Assembly (NCBI GenBank): GCA_002077045.2
Contig: KZ111161.1
Location: forward strand, 1-64,000
Length of the DNA stretch: 64,000 nt
Direction of reading: 5' to 3'
Source of the DNA: Rachicladosporium sp. CCFEE 5018
Lineage: Eukaryota; Ascomycota; Dothideomycetes; Cladosporiales; Cladosporiaceae
How positions within the stretch are numbered: the first letter of the stretch is position 1; each line of letters opens with the position of its first letter. Below are positions 54,784 to 64,000 of the stretch, one piece after another. A program made the position numbers and the translations under genes. The notes under the pieces were generated by a model, which was not told where the DNA came from, made no database searches, and worked only from the letters and a program-made list of their open reading frames with translations.

Positions 54784-55098
54784 GATGCTGTGCTGGGCGG
54801 TCCAGGATTTGCGTATAGCAAATCGCACTTTGTGATGTGGGATTGTGCAACACATCCATCATGTTGGACCACAACCCATGAGAAGCGTATAGCAAAGCTC
54901 CGCTGCACACATTTCAGCAAGCTTGCATGTAGGGCGTGCTGTGTCAGCGTTTAGCAGACTTGCGAGCAGCGGATTCGAGGCTGAGAACAGCTAAGAAATG
55001 TCGGCCGTATCAGGCAGGTGGACCCGGAAGCTGCATGCTCTACATTCGGTGCTAAGAGGTGCATGGAATTAGATAGCGACTCGAGCGCTCAGAAAGAT
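54784..55098. other. intergenic spacer
   Basis: 315 bp between the aminotransferase pseudogene start and the RRD1 stop codon. Nothing supported. Confidence 0.5.
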
Positions 55099-56364
55099 CT
55101 ATCGAGCAGCCCATGGTGCTCTTGTCGAAGGTACGCCAGTAGACGGCACTGCTGAAGGTGCCCCACCAGGCTTCGCCCAAGGAGCTGCAGTGCCGACTCG
55201 TGGCCTGGCCGTCTGTACATTGCCAGACATCATACCAGGTGCAGGTGTCTGAGCAGTCGGCTGTTGCTGCGCATGCATACTCTGCTGCAAGTTCTGCTGC
55301 GCATGCGGGTCCTTCTCCCAAGGGAACAGACTGCCAAACGGAAAGTGCTGAACCACGGGGAACTTGCCCAGCACTTCAGCATCATACATCTTGATCATGC
55401 CCTTGTTGATCTTCGCCCAGCCGTCCTTGATGCCAGAGATGTTGAAGAGTGTGGGCGAGTGCTCCCAGAAGGGCCCAGTCTTAACGTCGTAGATGAACTG
55501 AATGGCGGCGAAGTACATGTTACTATCTTTGTACTGAAGGACAGTACCTTTCGAGGCGACGGAGTCAGGCTTTGGTGCGCCAGCCAAGGAGCTGGTCAAT
55601 GGTGTTGGGGCGTCTGATGAAGTGATTGCTGGGCCAAGCTGAGCCGAGCCGAAGATGTAGGGGAGGAAGCTGTGGTCATCTAGGCCCCAGACTCCGTGTG
55701 TTCCAGCAGGCTCAAGCGTGTATGTCAAGATTAATTTGCGCATGAGCACGAGATAGGGTTGAACCAAGCCAGTCACAATAGCACGCTCCTCGCCAGCTTG
55801 GAATGCACTTAGCTTCCAAAGGCAGCCCAGGAAGACCAAAAAGCTGAGCTCGTGACCAGTGCCGTAGTCCATCCGCTGTGCACTACCGAAGCCACCCAGG
55901 AGATATACCTTCAGCTCCTCGCGCACGCCGGTGCGTCGCTGGTCATCGTTAGTGGCGATCAGATCCAGAACAGAACCGAGGTGTTCATCAAACAGGTCAT
56001 CAAGTTTACTCTCAGCAAGCTTATACCACGTCCTGAAAGCAACATTGCCGAACCGTCGTGGTCCTGTCTCGGGCGGTACAGCATTAACAGCATCGGAAAG
56101 CGCGCCGATGATAGCCGCAACCCCAGTGCCTGTGCTGCTCAACTCTGCTCGCTGTTGAAGGTCGCAGACTTCCGTGTTACCATCTTCACCAAGACGGGGG
56201 AAGATGGCTCGGTTGAGTTGGAGAAGAAAGATCTTGATGTCGCGATAGGCGATGGAAGAATGGAAGAAAGCTAGGTCGTTACCGTCTTCGATACGCTTCC
56301 TCGGCGTGATGAAAGTTGCCGGTACTCTGCGCTCCAAGATTGGATGCGCTTGCTGCCCTGACAT
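55099..56364 (-). CDS. RRD1: PP2A phosphatase activator (PTPA/Rrd1)
   Basis: 421-residue intronless protein, a peptidyl-prolyl isomerase that activates PP2A-type catalytic subunits. The signature region is intact: YLLGGFGSAQRMDYGTGHELSFLVFL, preceded by AFRTWY and followed by YTLEPAGTHGVWGLDDHSFLPYIFGSAQL and the conserved C-terminal core MYFAAIQFIYDVKTGPFWEHSP, GMIKMYDAEVLGKFPVVQHFPFG. A ~70-residue Gln/Pro/Ala-rich tail follows the fold, as in many filamentous ascomycete Rrd1 proteins (Rrd2 is shorter). Start MSGQQAHPILERRVP fits the family. It lies head to head with the plus-strand gene at 56530, so they probably share a short promoter. Confidence 0.95.
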   Translation of the reverse strand: MSGQQAHPILERRVPATFITPRKRIEDGNDLAFFHSSIAYRDIKIFLLQLNRAIFPRLGEDGNTEVCDLQQRAELSSTGTGVAAIIGALSDAVNAVPPETGPRRFGNVAFRTWYKLAESKLDDLFDEHLGSVLDLIATNDDQRRTGVREELKVYLLGGFGSAQRMDYGTGHELSFLVFLGCLWKLSAFQAGEERAIVTGLVQPYLVLMRKLILTYTLEPAGTHGVWGLDDHSFLPYIFGSAQLGPAITSSDAPTPLTSSLAGAPKPDSVASKGTVLQYKDSNMYFAAIQFIYDVKTGPFWEHSPTLFNISGIKDGWAKINKGMIKMYDAEVLGKFPVVQHFPFGSLFPWEKDPHAQQNLQQSMHAQQQPTAQTPAPGMMSGNVQTARPRVGTAAPWAKPGGAPSAVPSTGVPSTRAPWAAR

Positions 56365-56529
56365 GTCGAGCTGTGTGATTGCACGGCGAGAGGAACATTG
56401 GCATGTTTTGTCTTCGTCAAACCACAGTTAGTGACTGACCTGATTCGGCCTAGCGCGGCGCGTCGACTTCACCTCGCGTCTCGAGGCCATTGTATGGATA
56501 CTCCCAGCAATTGCGGAGAGTACAACAAC

Positions 56530-59457
56530 ATGGCGCGCCGGAATACAGCGAGAACGCCGCAGCGGCCAGTATACAAAGAGACAGACGAGGAGGCAAGCGA
56601 GCAGGATAGTGAAGAAGCACAAGAGAGCACGCGAACGGGAGAGATCGTCCACCTTGGCAGCGACCTGCCCGATGCGCCGGAGCACGACAGCGACGCTAGC
56701 AGCGAGGATGCAGAGACTGGTGCAGAGGCAGGGAGTAAGACTGCAGTGCTAGATCATGTGCTGGTGCCACAAGCGTCTGCACCGACGTTCGACCTGCCGC
56801 CGAGGCGCATACGGGTTAGCACTGGCAGACTCGGCAGACCGAGCAAGGACGCCTACGTCAATCAGAAGCGAGGCGAACCGCTGTTCGCGTCCAGTGCACT
56901 ACAGCGCCGGGTGCTTACAGGACGACCTCGAAGCGAATTCGACTTGCCGGAAGATTCGCCTCCAAAAGGTCTGGCCGCACGCACTAAGCTAGCGCAACGC
57001 AAGCCAGACTTCTCGCCATTGAAGAGGTCAAGAATTGCTCAGTTGGCCAGAGTGGATCAGGATGCTATCGACGCACAGCTGTTGGCAGAAAGCCAACCCA
57101 CAGAAGTCAGAACGCGAGCGAACACTGACGCAGACGAGGAGGATGATGCTGGCGACTCTACTCTGCTGTCCATAAAGAGCACACAGTCCCGCAAAGAGCG
57201 TGGTCCGCGTGGTCCGAAGCTGGTCTGGACTGAGCAAGAAGACGTGGTCGTCAATGCTGGACGCTCTCTAGATCTGACAGCCGAAGACATTATTGCACGG
57301 TACAGTCTGACTGGTCGCACTCCAGCCGCCGTTCGCAGTCGTCTGAAATATCTGCGAGATGTGACTGCTCGTGAAGATACGTTAAGTCAGCCTGAAGAAA
57401 GCACTCGGCCCAAGAGCGCAGCTCAGCCCACCGAAGCGAGCCAGCCACCGAAGGTCAGTGTTGCGCAAGGGTGGATCCAGGCAGAGACATCTACCGCGGC
57501 AACAAAGCCTGCCAGGTCGCGGAAGACCAACCACATAGAACAGCCGACGGATGCGAACAGCTTGCAAGAAGCGGCGAAGCCCGATCAAGCTGCTTCTCTG
57601 CGACGTTCGCCGAGGAAGGCTGGGATGTCTCGAAGTGAGATCGTCTCATATGCCGCAAATTCCAACGCCAGGGACATTTTCCGCGACCCCAACGATGATC
57701 CATCGATCGACAAGGCGCAGTCCAACAAGGGAGTCTTCGAGAAGCCAAAGCTGAAACTCAAGGAGTCATCCGCTCGACTGGCGATGCCAAAGTCCACTAC
57801 GGGCGGTGCCGCACAATCTGGCGCTTCCCACAACGTTCCAACAGTGCCCATTGCACTACAATCGCGAGACGTTGCTTTTGGTGAGCAAAGGCAGACTACA
57901 TCTGCAGCAGTCACCCAGCCACCAGGTCAAGAAGACGAGGACGCCGAATTCCATTCAGCGTCGGAAGGCGAAGCTCCCGATCGTGGCGATGATGTGGAGA
58001 CACCAAGGGCCACTCAATCCACGAATGCAAGCAATACGAGCAGGAAACGACAAGCGCCTGCAGCTCCAGCACGCAAGACTAAGAAGCGGCGGCCGCTGCA
58101 GATTGTTGATGACGATGACGAAGTAGAGTTGCAAGAACGCACACTGGACGCATCGACTCCGCGCCGCTTGTTCGGTCAATGGGTGCAATTCAAAAAAACC
58201 GTGTACGCTGCACGGAAGATCATCCGGAGTAACACACACGTCGAGTACGATGACTTCGAGACACTCCGCAAAGCATGCAAAGCTTTCATCTCAGACCTGC
58301 AAGCTCTACATGGTACCGCAGCGCGATCAGAAGCTGTGCCACTCCCTCGACGTCTCATGGCCTTGACAGCGCAAGTCCGGGCGCTACACACAGATGATGA
58401 GGTTCTAAGATCCGAGCGTGCGGACTGGGGTATCGACATCTACGCCTGCCTGATTCCCCACCTCGTACAGTTGATCGAGGCGCTTGTAGAGGGGCACGAG
58501 CAAAGAACAGCTGCCCACAGTATGGGTGTCGACGATACAGCCGAGGTCATAAACCTCATGGACCTTGTCCAAGACGCCGCCAGCTCAGCCCGAAAGAACT
58601 ACTCAGCAGACCCTCGATCGCAGTACCCCATCCGCCAAGAGGTCACTACATCCATCGTCGTGCCCCTGAGAGACGTCCGCCACGCACTCAGCAAGCAACA
58701 CACAGCCCGCATCGCTGCCCTCAACAGTGCGCGCCTCTTCGCCCAAGAACGCGCCGACGACGCCGCCTTCCGCGCAACCCAGCAACGCATCGAGGCCCAA
58801 GAGTCACACGCTAAGCAGCTCCGCGCAAAGTGGAACATGCTGCACTTCGAGCGTAAACGAGCCGAAGGCAAGATCTTCCACCGCGCCAAGCGAGACCACC
58901 TGGCGCTCCCCTCGAACATGCCCGAGTTCGATAGTGCAGGCCACATCATGGAGCGCGTGGAGCTCTTCCACGCCCGCGTCGGTCCAACTCCGAGCATGGT
59001 CGACGCTGCTAAAGATATCGTGTGGAGCATGCCGCAGCTCGTTGCGCTACAGGAGGGACTGAAGAAGTACGCTGGTGAGCGAGTGCTGGAGAGCGTGATG
59101 CTTGCGCACTGCCAGCCCCGCGGGCCGTTAAACCCCTTCAATGTCACCGAGATCGTGATCCAGGCTGCGCAGATCAAGGAGCAGTTACTGGAACACTGCC
59201 CGACGGTCGAGGAGTGGATGAGGGGAATTCCGGATTTAAGTACGTGGAGTCAAAGGGGTGGAGGGGAGGAGAATGAGGTCCCTGATGGTGATGTTCCGCA
59301 GCAAGCGCATCAGCCAAACGCGATGGCAGGTCCAGAGGCGGAAGCAGCAAGGATGGCCGGCACACAGGCTGACGAGCCTATGTTATTGTCGGAAGGAGAG
59401 GATGAGGAGGATGACGACGACGATGATGATGATGATGAGGAAGAGGAAGAGGTGTGA
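56530..59457 (+). CDS. Myb/SANT-like acidic nuclear protein
   Basis: 975 residues from the ATG at 56530 (AACATGG context); an upstream in-frame ATG at 56494 would add 12. Intronless. Disordered acidic N-terminus, an AT-hook-like STGRLGRPSKD near residue 100, then a Myb/SANT-like helix-turn-helix VWTEQEDVVVNAGRSLDLTAEDIIARY...GRTPAAVRSRLKYL (about 233-275). A long charged region precedes a second folded part (RLFGQWVQFKKTVYAARKII, about 545 onward). A helical C-terminal domain follows (IMERVELFHARVGPTPSMVDAAK, FNVTEIVIQAAQIKEQLLEHCPTVEEW), with an Asp/Glu run at the end. DNA binding or chromatin association is inferred from the Myb-like repeat and acidic tail; I cannot name an orthologue. Confidence 0.8.
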   Translation: MARRNTARTPQRPVYKETDEEASEQDSEEAQESTRTGEIVHLGSDLPDAPEHDSDASSEDAETGAEAGSKTAVLDHVLVPQASAPTFDLPPRRIRVSTGRLGRPSKDAYVNQKRGEPLFASSALQRRVLTGRPRSEFDLPEDSPPKGLAARTKLAQRKPDFSPLKRSRIAQLARVDQDAIDAQLLAESQPTEVRTRANTDADEEDDAGDSTLLSIKSTQSRKERGPRGPKLVWTEQEDVVVNAGRSLDLTAEDIIARYSLTGRTPAAVRSRLKYLRDVTAREDTLSQPEESTRPKSAAQPTEASQPPKVSVAQGWIQAETSTAATKPARSRKTNHIEQPTDANSLQEAAKPDQAASLRRSPRKAGMSRSEIVSYAANSNARDIFRDPNDDPSIDKAQSNKGVFEKPKLKLKESSARLAMPKSTTGGAAQSGASHNVPTVPIALQSRDVAFGEQRQTTSAAVTQPPGQEDEDAEFHSASEGEAPDRGDDVETPRATQSTNASNTSRKRQAPAAPARKTKKRRPLQIVDDDDEVELQERTLDASTPRRLFGQWVQFKKTVYAARKIIRSNTHVEYDDFETLRKACKAFISDLQALHGTAARSEAVPLPRRLMALTAQVRALHTDDEVLRSERADWGIDIYACLIPHLVQLIEALVEGHEQRTAAHSMGVDDTAEVINLMDLVQDAASSARKNYSADPRSQYPIRQEVTTSIVVPLRDVRHALSKQHTARIAALNSARLFAQERADDAAFRATQQRIEAQESHAKQLRAKWNMLHFERKRAEGKIFHRAKRDHLALPSNMPEFDSAGHIMERVELFHARVGPTPSMVDAAKDIVWSMPQLVALQEGLKKYAGERVLESVMLAHCQPRGPLNPFNVTEIVIQAAQIKEQLLEHCPTVEEWMRGIPDLSTWSQRGGGEENEVPDGDVPQQAHQPNAMAGPEAEAARMAGTQADEPMLLSEGEDEEDDDDDDDDDEEEEEV

Positions 59458-59605
59458 GATACCCTGGTTTATAATATAACGCTCTTGAAGTCGTGTATAC
59501 ATGCATTCGCACATTAGTCATACTGCGCTTCAGTCCTATGAAAGACCTCAACGCCGAGGGTCGTGGTATCAAGAATCATCATCGTGCCATCGCGCATATC
59601 ATAGT

Positions 59606-62600
59606 CTACCACCTCCTCCCAAATATCGCATGCTCGCCCCTGATCGCCTTCCCACCACCCTGAGCATTACCCGCAACCCCACTCACGAATCCACTCTCCT
59701 GGCTCCTCTCACCATGAAGCACACTACTCTCCTTCCCAAACTTCTTCTCAAACTCCACATCCTCCTTCGTCCCGCCAATCTCCGCGTCCCTCCTAAACAA
59801 ACTCATAATATCCTGCATAGACAACTTCCCGACCGTCTTCCCGCCCTCAAGCGCCGCAGCCGCTAACTCCCGCTTCTTCTCTTGTAAAGCGAGGATCCGC
59901 TCTTCGACTGTGTTTAGGACGGTGAGCCGGAAGACCTTGACGTCTACGGTTTGGTTGAGGCGGTGCACGCGGTCTATGGCTTGTTCTTCCACGAACGGGT
60001 TCCAGAAGGGCTCTACGATCACCACGCGGCTGGCGGCTGTGAGGTTCAGGCCTAGACTGCCGCATTTGAGCGAGCAAAGCAGGACGCGGGTTTTGGGGTC
60101 GGTTTTGAGGCTGTCTAGGGAGGCTTCGCGGGCGTCTGGCCGCATGCTGCCGTCGTAGCGGACAAATTTGATGGAGGCGTGGCGCATGTGGGGTTCGATG
60201 AGGTCGAGCATGGAGGTAAACTGGGAGAAGACTATGATTTTGTGTTTTGGAGTTTCGGCGTGGAGGATGCGGAGGAGGTGGCGGATTTTCGTTGAGGGTT
60301 TGTGGGCTGGCTTGTGTGAGGGGGCGAGATTGGCGATGATGGGGCTGTCTGGGCCTGAGTCTTCGTCGTCTTCGGAGGCAGAGTCAGAGGATACAGAATC
60401 TTCATCTCCTGTGTCGACAGAGCCGAGTGTGTCGCCGCCACCTTCGGCGTCTTCGTCGTCTGTGCCACCGGCGCGGCCATAGTCGATGTGGCGTTCCGGG
60501 CCTGCCGCGATCCATTCGCCCTCGTCGTCTTCGTCGTCACTATCGATGAGCACCTTGCGGTTGCGGCGAGCGGGAGCTGCTTTGCTCTTCTCCGTCTTGA
60601 TGCTCTCACGCTTGGCGCGCTTCTCTTGCTTCTTCTTGCGCTCTTTCCCTCGCAACACACGCAAGTCCTCTTCGCAGTCTTCGCAGCGGACTGAGCCAGA
60701 CTTTGCTTCTTGCGCAGACAAGTCAGCTTGACATACATCGCAGCTTTTGCTCTGTACAGTCACGCCGCCCATCAGCGAGGCGAGATCGTCCATCTCGTCA
60801 GCGTCGACCTTCGACTTGCGTGGCGTCTGAGCGCCGAGCTGTGTAATTCCAGTGGTGAGAGCATCTTTGTCTTTGTTCATGGCCGCCTCAATCAGGTGCG
60901 GGTGGTTGCACGCTTGCCGCAGTCGAAGCAGAATCACCAAGGCTCCAATGTAATCGCCCTTGCCACTCTCCTGAATGTCTTTGAGTCTGCTCTCAGCACG
61001 CGCAGACAGGCGGTCATAGAATTCCTGCTCCGCATCATCAAACACACACTCAGTCGTGAACACCTCACGCTTCACAATCTGCATGCCACCACTCTTCGGC
61101 TTGCCGTCCTCATCAGTCTTGCCTCCGAAGTTCAGCGCACCCTCTTTCTTCAAGATGTCCTTCGTCCGCCTCTTCATGAAAGCCTGTAGAAAGAGCTGCA
61201 GTCGCTTCATGGCAATGCCGCCACGACCGTTCTTCATGGGACCAGTAATACTGTTCTTCCACTCCGACATCTCGCAGTACGGCTTTACCCGCAGGAACTT
61301 GATTAGACTTTGCAACTCATCGAGGTTGTTTTGCATTGGTGTGCCGGTCAGGCACCAGCGGTACCAACTCTCGAGGGCGTAGCAGGCTTGGGTGGACTTG
61401 GCGTTGCGGTTCTTGATGGTATGTGCTTCATCAAGGACCAGGCGATACCAGTGCACGCCGAAGCAGCCGATGCGTGGGCCTCCTGGTCGATCGAGACTGG
61501 AGCCCGCATGCTCGGAGGCCAAGATTTGGTAGGTGGTAATGACCACATCGTACTTCTTGAGCTCTACTGCAGACTTCGTCCGACTCGGGCCGTGGTGAAT
61601 GAGCACCTTCATGGCATGGCTTCGTGTGACTTTGCTCTTGATCTCACCCTCCCACTGCCTGATCAGAGCAAGAGGTGCGACGACCAGCGTGCACTTCGTC
61701 ACTTCCTTGCCTGGCATTTTCTGTTTTGGAAAGTCTGGTTTCGCATCGGGTGCAGGTCGTGGGTTCGTGAGCAGCAGCGCGACAGACTGTACCGTCTTGC
61801 CCAAGCCCATGTCATCGGCGAGGATCCCGCCATGTGGCAGCACACCGTTGCGTTTGCGCTGTCCGATCTCCTTGTCGATCATCCACTTGACGCCCTCGAC
61901 TTGATGTGGCAAGAGCTTGACCGTCAGGCCTTCCACTGTGCCATCCTCCTCGTCTTCCTCCACCTCCTCCTGAGGCTCTTCCTTCTTGCTGTCCTTCACC
62001 TCGAGCGCAGCAAGCTGAGCAGCCAGACCCTTAGCCTGCTTCTCGGCCTCCTTCGTCGCTTTCTTTGCCGCACGAGTGCGCAGGCGCGTGTTGGACTTGT
62101 CCTCCTCGTCATCGAAGGCACCCTCAAGTAGGTTCTTCAAGTTTTCACTGGCCTGGGCAGAGTCCACGTACATGTACGGATCTGCTGCGCCAAAGCTCCT
62201 GCTCTCAGCTCTGATAGCAGCATCTGGATCAAAGCGGTCCTCGCCATCATCTTTTTGTGTGAGATCAACTACCTGCCGAGGCGGGACAAATGGCTGGTAT
62301 GTGGTCTTCGGACCGAGCGAAGAGAACATCGGCGCCGGCGCACGCTGTGTCGTGGTGTTTGGGGGGTTGGTAGGTCGAGGCACCTGGCCGGGTAGGTAGA
62401 AAGCTCTATTTTCTACCGGAACGGGTGGGGCGACGGGCCTCTGTGTGGCAGCACTTGCCACTGGTGGTGATCGTTGATAGGTCGTACGCACCTGAGGCAC
62501 GAAGAAAGGATCCGGCTTCTTCTTCGGTAGCGGATTCCGTAGAGGACTCGCAGTACCGAATTGCGGCTGTGTGGGCTTGTTGATCACCTCGTCGGCCTTA

Positions 62601-63100
62601 GCTGGAGCGCTTGCTTTTGGAGAAGGCGACTGCATCTTCGCTGATATGTTCGCAAGTGGTAGCCGGTGGTCCTGCTTCTGTGGTGATAAGTATGTGCCCG
62701 AGGAGGTTCGCGAAGGGTCGCGTTCTGAGACCATCCTGATCTCCTGTCTTGCAGCCTGTGATGGACCCCGGCGAATTGAACCAGCCTGATCTGTCCTGAC
62801 CTGGACTCCAGGAGGTCTCGATCTTGACGGCGAGCGCTCGGGAAGGACGCGGGTGATCGGACTTGTGTCGTCGTTTCCCGGATCAGGCGAAGGTGAGACA
62901 GATGCGGCTTGGACGAGTGAAGCAGCTGTGTGGTGAAGGGGTGGTGTATGCGCGGCGAGTGTGTTCAGAGGCTTGAAAGCACCACGAACAGGTGATCGCT
63001 GCTTCGGCTCAGTCATCCAGTCATATGCTCTATCACATTGAGCTATCATGTCACTTCGCGGCATCATATCAACAAACTGTTGCTGGGCACCGGACGTCAT
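59606..63100 (-). CDS. SNF2-family ATPase (Rad16/Uls1-like branch)
   Basis: 1164-residue intronless protein. The ~370-residue N-terminus is disordered and Pro/Ser-rich. The SNF2 N-lobe runs from about residue 390: LPHQVEGVKWM, Walker A ADDMGLGKTVQ, CTLVVAPLALIRQWEGEI, DEAH box RLVLDEAHTIKN, WCLTGTPMQNNLDEL. A linker has one zinc pair set (CDVCQADL...CEDCEEDL) and a basic then acidic insert. The C-lobe reads IIVFSQFTSMLDLI, RYDGSMRPDAREASL, LKCGSLGLNLTAASRVVIVEPFWNPFVEEQAIDRVHRLNQ. DNA-dependent translocase of the group that contains Rad16, Rad5 and Uls1. The short CxxC...CxxC module in place of a full RING argues against a direct Rad5/Rad16 orthologue. Convergent with the Myb-like gene (148 bp between stops). 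Confidence 0.9.
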   Translation of the reverse strand: MTSGAQQQFVDMMPRSDMIAQCDRAYDWMTEPKQRSPVRGAFKPLNTLAAHTPPLHHTAASLVQAASVSPSPDPGNDDTSPITRVLPERSPSRSRPPGVQVRTDQAGSIRRGPSQAARQEIRMVSERDPSRTSSGTYLSPQKQDHRLPLANISAKMQSPSPKASAPAKADEVINKPTQPQFGTASPLRNPLPKKKPDPFFVPQVRTTYQRSPPVASAATQRPVAPPVPVENRAFYLPGQVPRPTNPPNTTTQRAPAPMFSSLGPKTTYQPFVPPRQVVDLTQKDDGEDRFDPDAAIRAESRSFGAADPYMYVDSAQASENLKNLLEGAFDDEEDKSNTRLRTRAAKKATKEAEKQAKGLAAQLAALEVKDSKKEEPQEEVEEDEEDGTVEGLTVKLLPHQVEGVKWMIDKEIGQRKRNGVLPHGGILADDMGLGKTVQSVALLLTNPRPAPDAKPDFPKQKMPGKEVTKCTLVVAPLALIRQWEGEIKSKVTRSHAMKVLIHHGPSRTKSAVELKKYDVVITTYQILASEHAGSSLDRPGGPRIGCFGVHWYRLVLDEAHTIKNRNAKSTQACYALESWYRWCLTGTPMQNNLDELQSLIKFLRVKPYCEMSEWKNSITGPMKNGRGGIAMKRLQLFLQAFMKRRTKDILKKEGALNFGGKTDEDGKPKSGGMQIVKREVFTTECVFDDAEQEFYDRLSARAESRLKDIQESGKGDYIGALVILLRLRQACNHPHLIEAAMNKDKDALTTGITQLGAQTPRKSKVDADEMDDLASLMGGVTVQSKSCDVCQADLSAQEAKSGSVRCEDCEEDLRVLRGKERKKKQEKRAKRESIKTEKSKAAPARRNRKVLIDSDDEDDEGEWIAAGPERHIDYGRAGGTDDEDAEGGGDTLGSVDTGDEDSVSSDSASEDDEDSGPDSPIIANLAPSHKPAHKPSTKIRHLLRILHAETPKHKIIVFSQFTSMLDLIEPHMRHASIKFVRYDGSMRPDAREASLDSLKTDPKTRVLLCSLKCGSLGLNLTAASRVVIVEPFWNPFVEEQAIDRVHRLNQTVDVKVFRLTVLNTVEERILALQEKKRELAAAALEGGKTVGKLSMQDIMSLFRRDAEIGGTKEDVEFEKKFGKESSVLHGERSQESGFVSGVAGNAQGGGKAIRGEHAIFGRRW

Positions 63101-63393
63101 TCTGCCTCAGGCACACACCAGAAATCTGACCTCATGTCCTCCAGCTCTACAATCTTCTTCTCTAACTTCACATTTTATGTTTCCACAAGTCATCAGGTCC
63201 CATCAGTGATCCTTAGATAGCTATGGCGAGGCATATGGCGGTAAGCTTCATGAGATTCGCATAGTAGTTGAAATTCATGATTCACGATCTACAATGCGCA
63301 GGACAACCTCCCTACCCTCACTCGTTCCGCCAATGTTTCTACACCAGTTTCGCCTCTCAATCCGGTCATTCCGTCTCTGCATCTGCCGCTATC

Positions 63394-64000
63394 TCAGGCT
63401 CGACAGTTCACTGAAAGCATGTTCACATCCCACTGTGGTACCGCCTCAACCTCAGCTCGCCACTCCCTCTCGTAGGCCATCTCAGCGACGTTAACGGCTC
63501 TCTTCTTACGCATATCGCTTTGGTCGTCCTCTGCCTCACGCTTCATGCTCTTAGGCGGGTCAATCGAGTAGTACCCGGCGTACATCCACTTGAGGTTGCT
63601 GGGGTTCTTGCGTCGCTGTGTCTCGTTGCGATCCCTGCTCTCAATGGTGCGAGTCTTCAGACACGTGAAGAATTGACGATCGTACAGTGCGTAGCGCTCT
63701 TCGAGATGGGCTTTGGCGAGTGCGTTTTCTTCTAATCCAGTCTTCTTCAGGCATGAGAACGAGCATCCTAGGTCGTTCATGCATGCTTTCAGCTTTGCAT
63801 GACCGTGTGTGCTCCTGTGCAGAATCCCAATGAATGCCTCGTCATCAGGGCTATCGGATCGCCAAGCATCGGTTCAGATGTTATCGATCAACTCGAGATA
63901 ATCCTCGTCCAGGTCGCCCCAACGAGCATATGACGGTATGCGCTCCAACAAGCCAGGTCGCGGCTTTGGCCAACACGCCTCATAGCATAGACTGGCTGGT
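63394..64000 (-). CDS. unrecognised protein, 3' part, with in-frame stop
   Basis: Minus-strand frame entering from the right edge and ending at 63394. It is coding-like throughout: KPRPGLLERIPSYARWGDLD, EDYLELIDNI, then a TGA (63876-63874), then TDAWRSDSPDDEAFIGILHR, KACMNDLGCSFSCLKKTGLE, MYAGYYSIDPPKSMKREAED. The tail is basic and helical. Sense on both sides of the TGA suggests a nonsense change (CGA to TGA would be a single C-to-T), or an intron I cannot place, or a sequencing error. Downstream of the TGA the first ATG is at 63780, giving a 128-residue ORF. Product not recognised. Confidence 0.5.

Overview
The window is genomic DNA of a filamentous ascomycete (Pezizomycotina), probably a dothideomycete. 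The evidence is eukaryotic genes interrupted by mostly 47-70 bp GT-AG introns, Zn2Cys6 and copper-fist regulators, a CBM1-bearing GH7 cellulase, an AcuK-type gluconeogenesis regulator and an A-T-R-R NRPS-like enzyme. No rRNA, tRNA, intact transposon or CRISPR array was found. Two runs of exactly 100 N (21661-21760 and 34938-35037) are scaffold gaps, and each truncates the genes on both sides. Gene models were spliced by hand from donor and acceptor sites, reading frame and family knowledge; exon boundaries are predictions.

Layout. 1-551: 3' end of an unrecognised gene. 802-6267: a secreted Thr-rich wall-type protein divergent from a Zn2Cys6 regulator. 6481-9344: three same-strand small MARVEL-like membrane proteins. 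9751-12055: a zinc finger/FAD oxidoreductase fusion preceded by a decayed 15-bp (pentapeptide) repeat array. 12808-16724: an A-T-R1-R2 adenylate-forming reductase with a one-base frameshift. 17313-19916: a fungal multi-TM protein. 21207-22877: copper-fist regulator 5' end, gap, GH7 cellulase 3' end. 23555-27261: riboflavin kinase and acuK. 29577-31967: an MFS drug-antiporter-type gene with 12 introns crowded into its 3' half. 32900-36180: CDK1, then a Rad4-like 5' end and a CCCH/RWD protein facing each other across the second gap. 37726-39625: an AreA-GATA-like/DUF3295-like protein followed after 11 nt by a 53-codon ORF. 40116-41051: a tentative new four-exon gene. 43478-51456: MAM3/CNNM, a histidine phosphatase, and an uncharacterised protein interrupted by a 23-nt intron-like sequence. 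51850-54783: an Arg-Asp-rich protein and a class V aminotransferase pseudogene. 55099-63100: PP2A activator RRD1, a Myb/SANT-like acidic nuclear protein and a SNF2 ATPase. 63394-64000: 3' end of another gene, with an in-frame stop.

Most genes are unrelated housekeeping or regulatory loci, and no single large pathway cluster is visible. The most unusual items are the 15-bp pentapeptide array, the 23-nt intron candidate, the lopsided MFS gene with micro-exons of 14 and 19 nt, two GC-AG introns, the closely spaced downstream small ORF, and three genes with apparent lesions (13128, 53880/54354, 63874). Because the sequence has gaps, single-base assembly errors remain a live alternative for the lesions.
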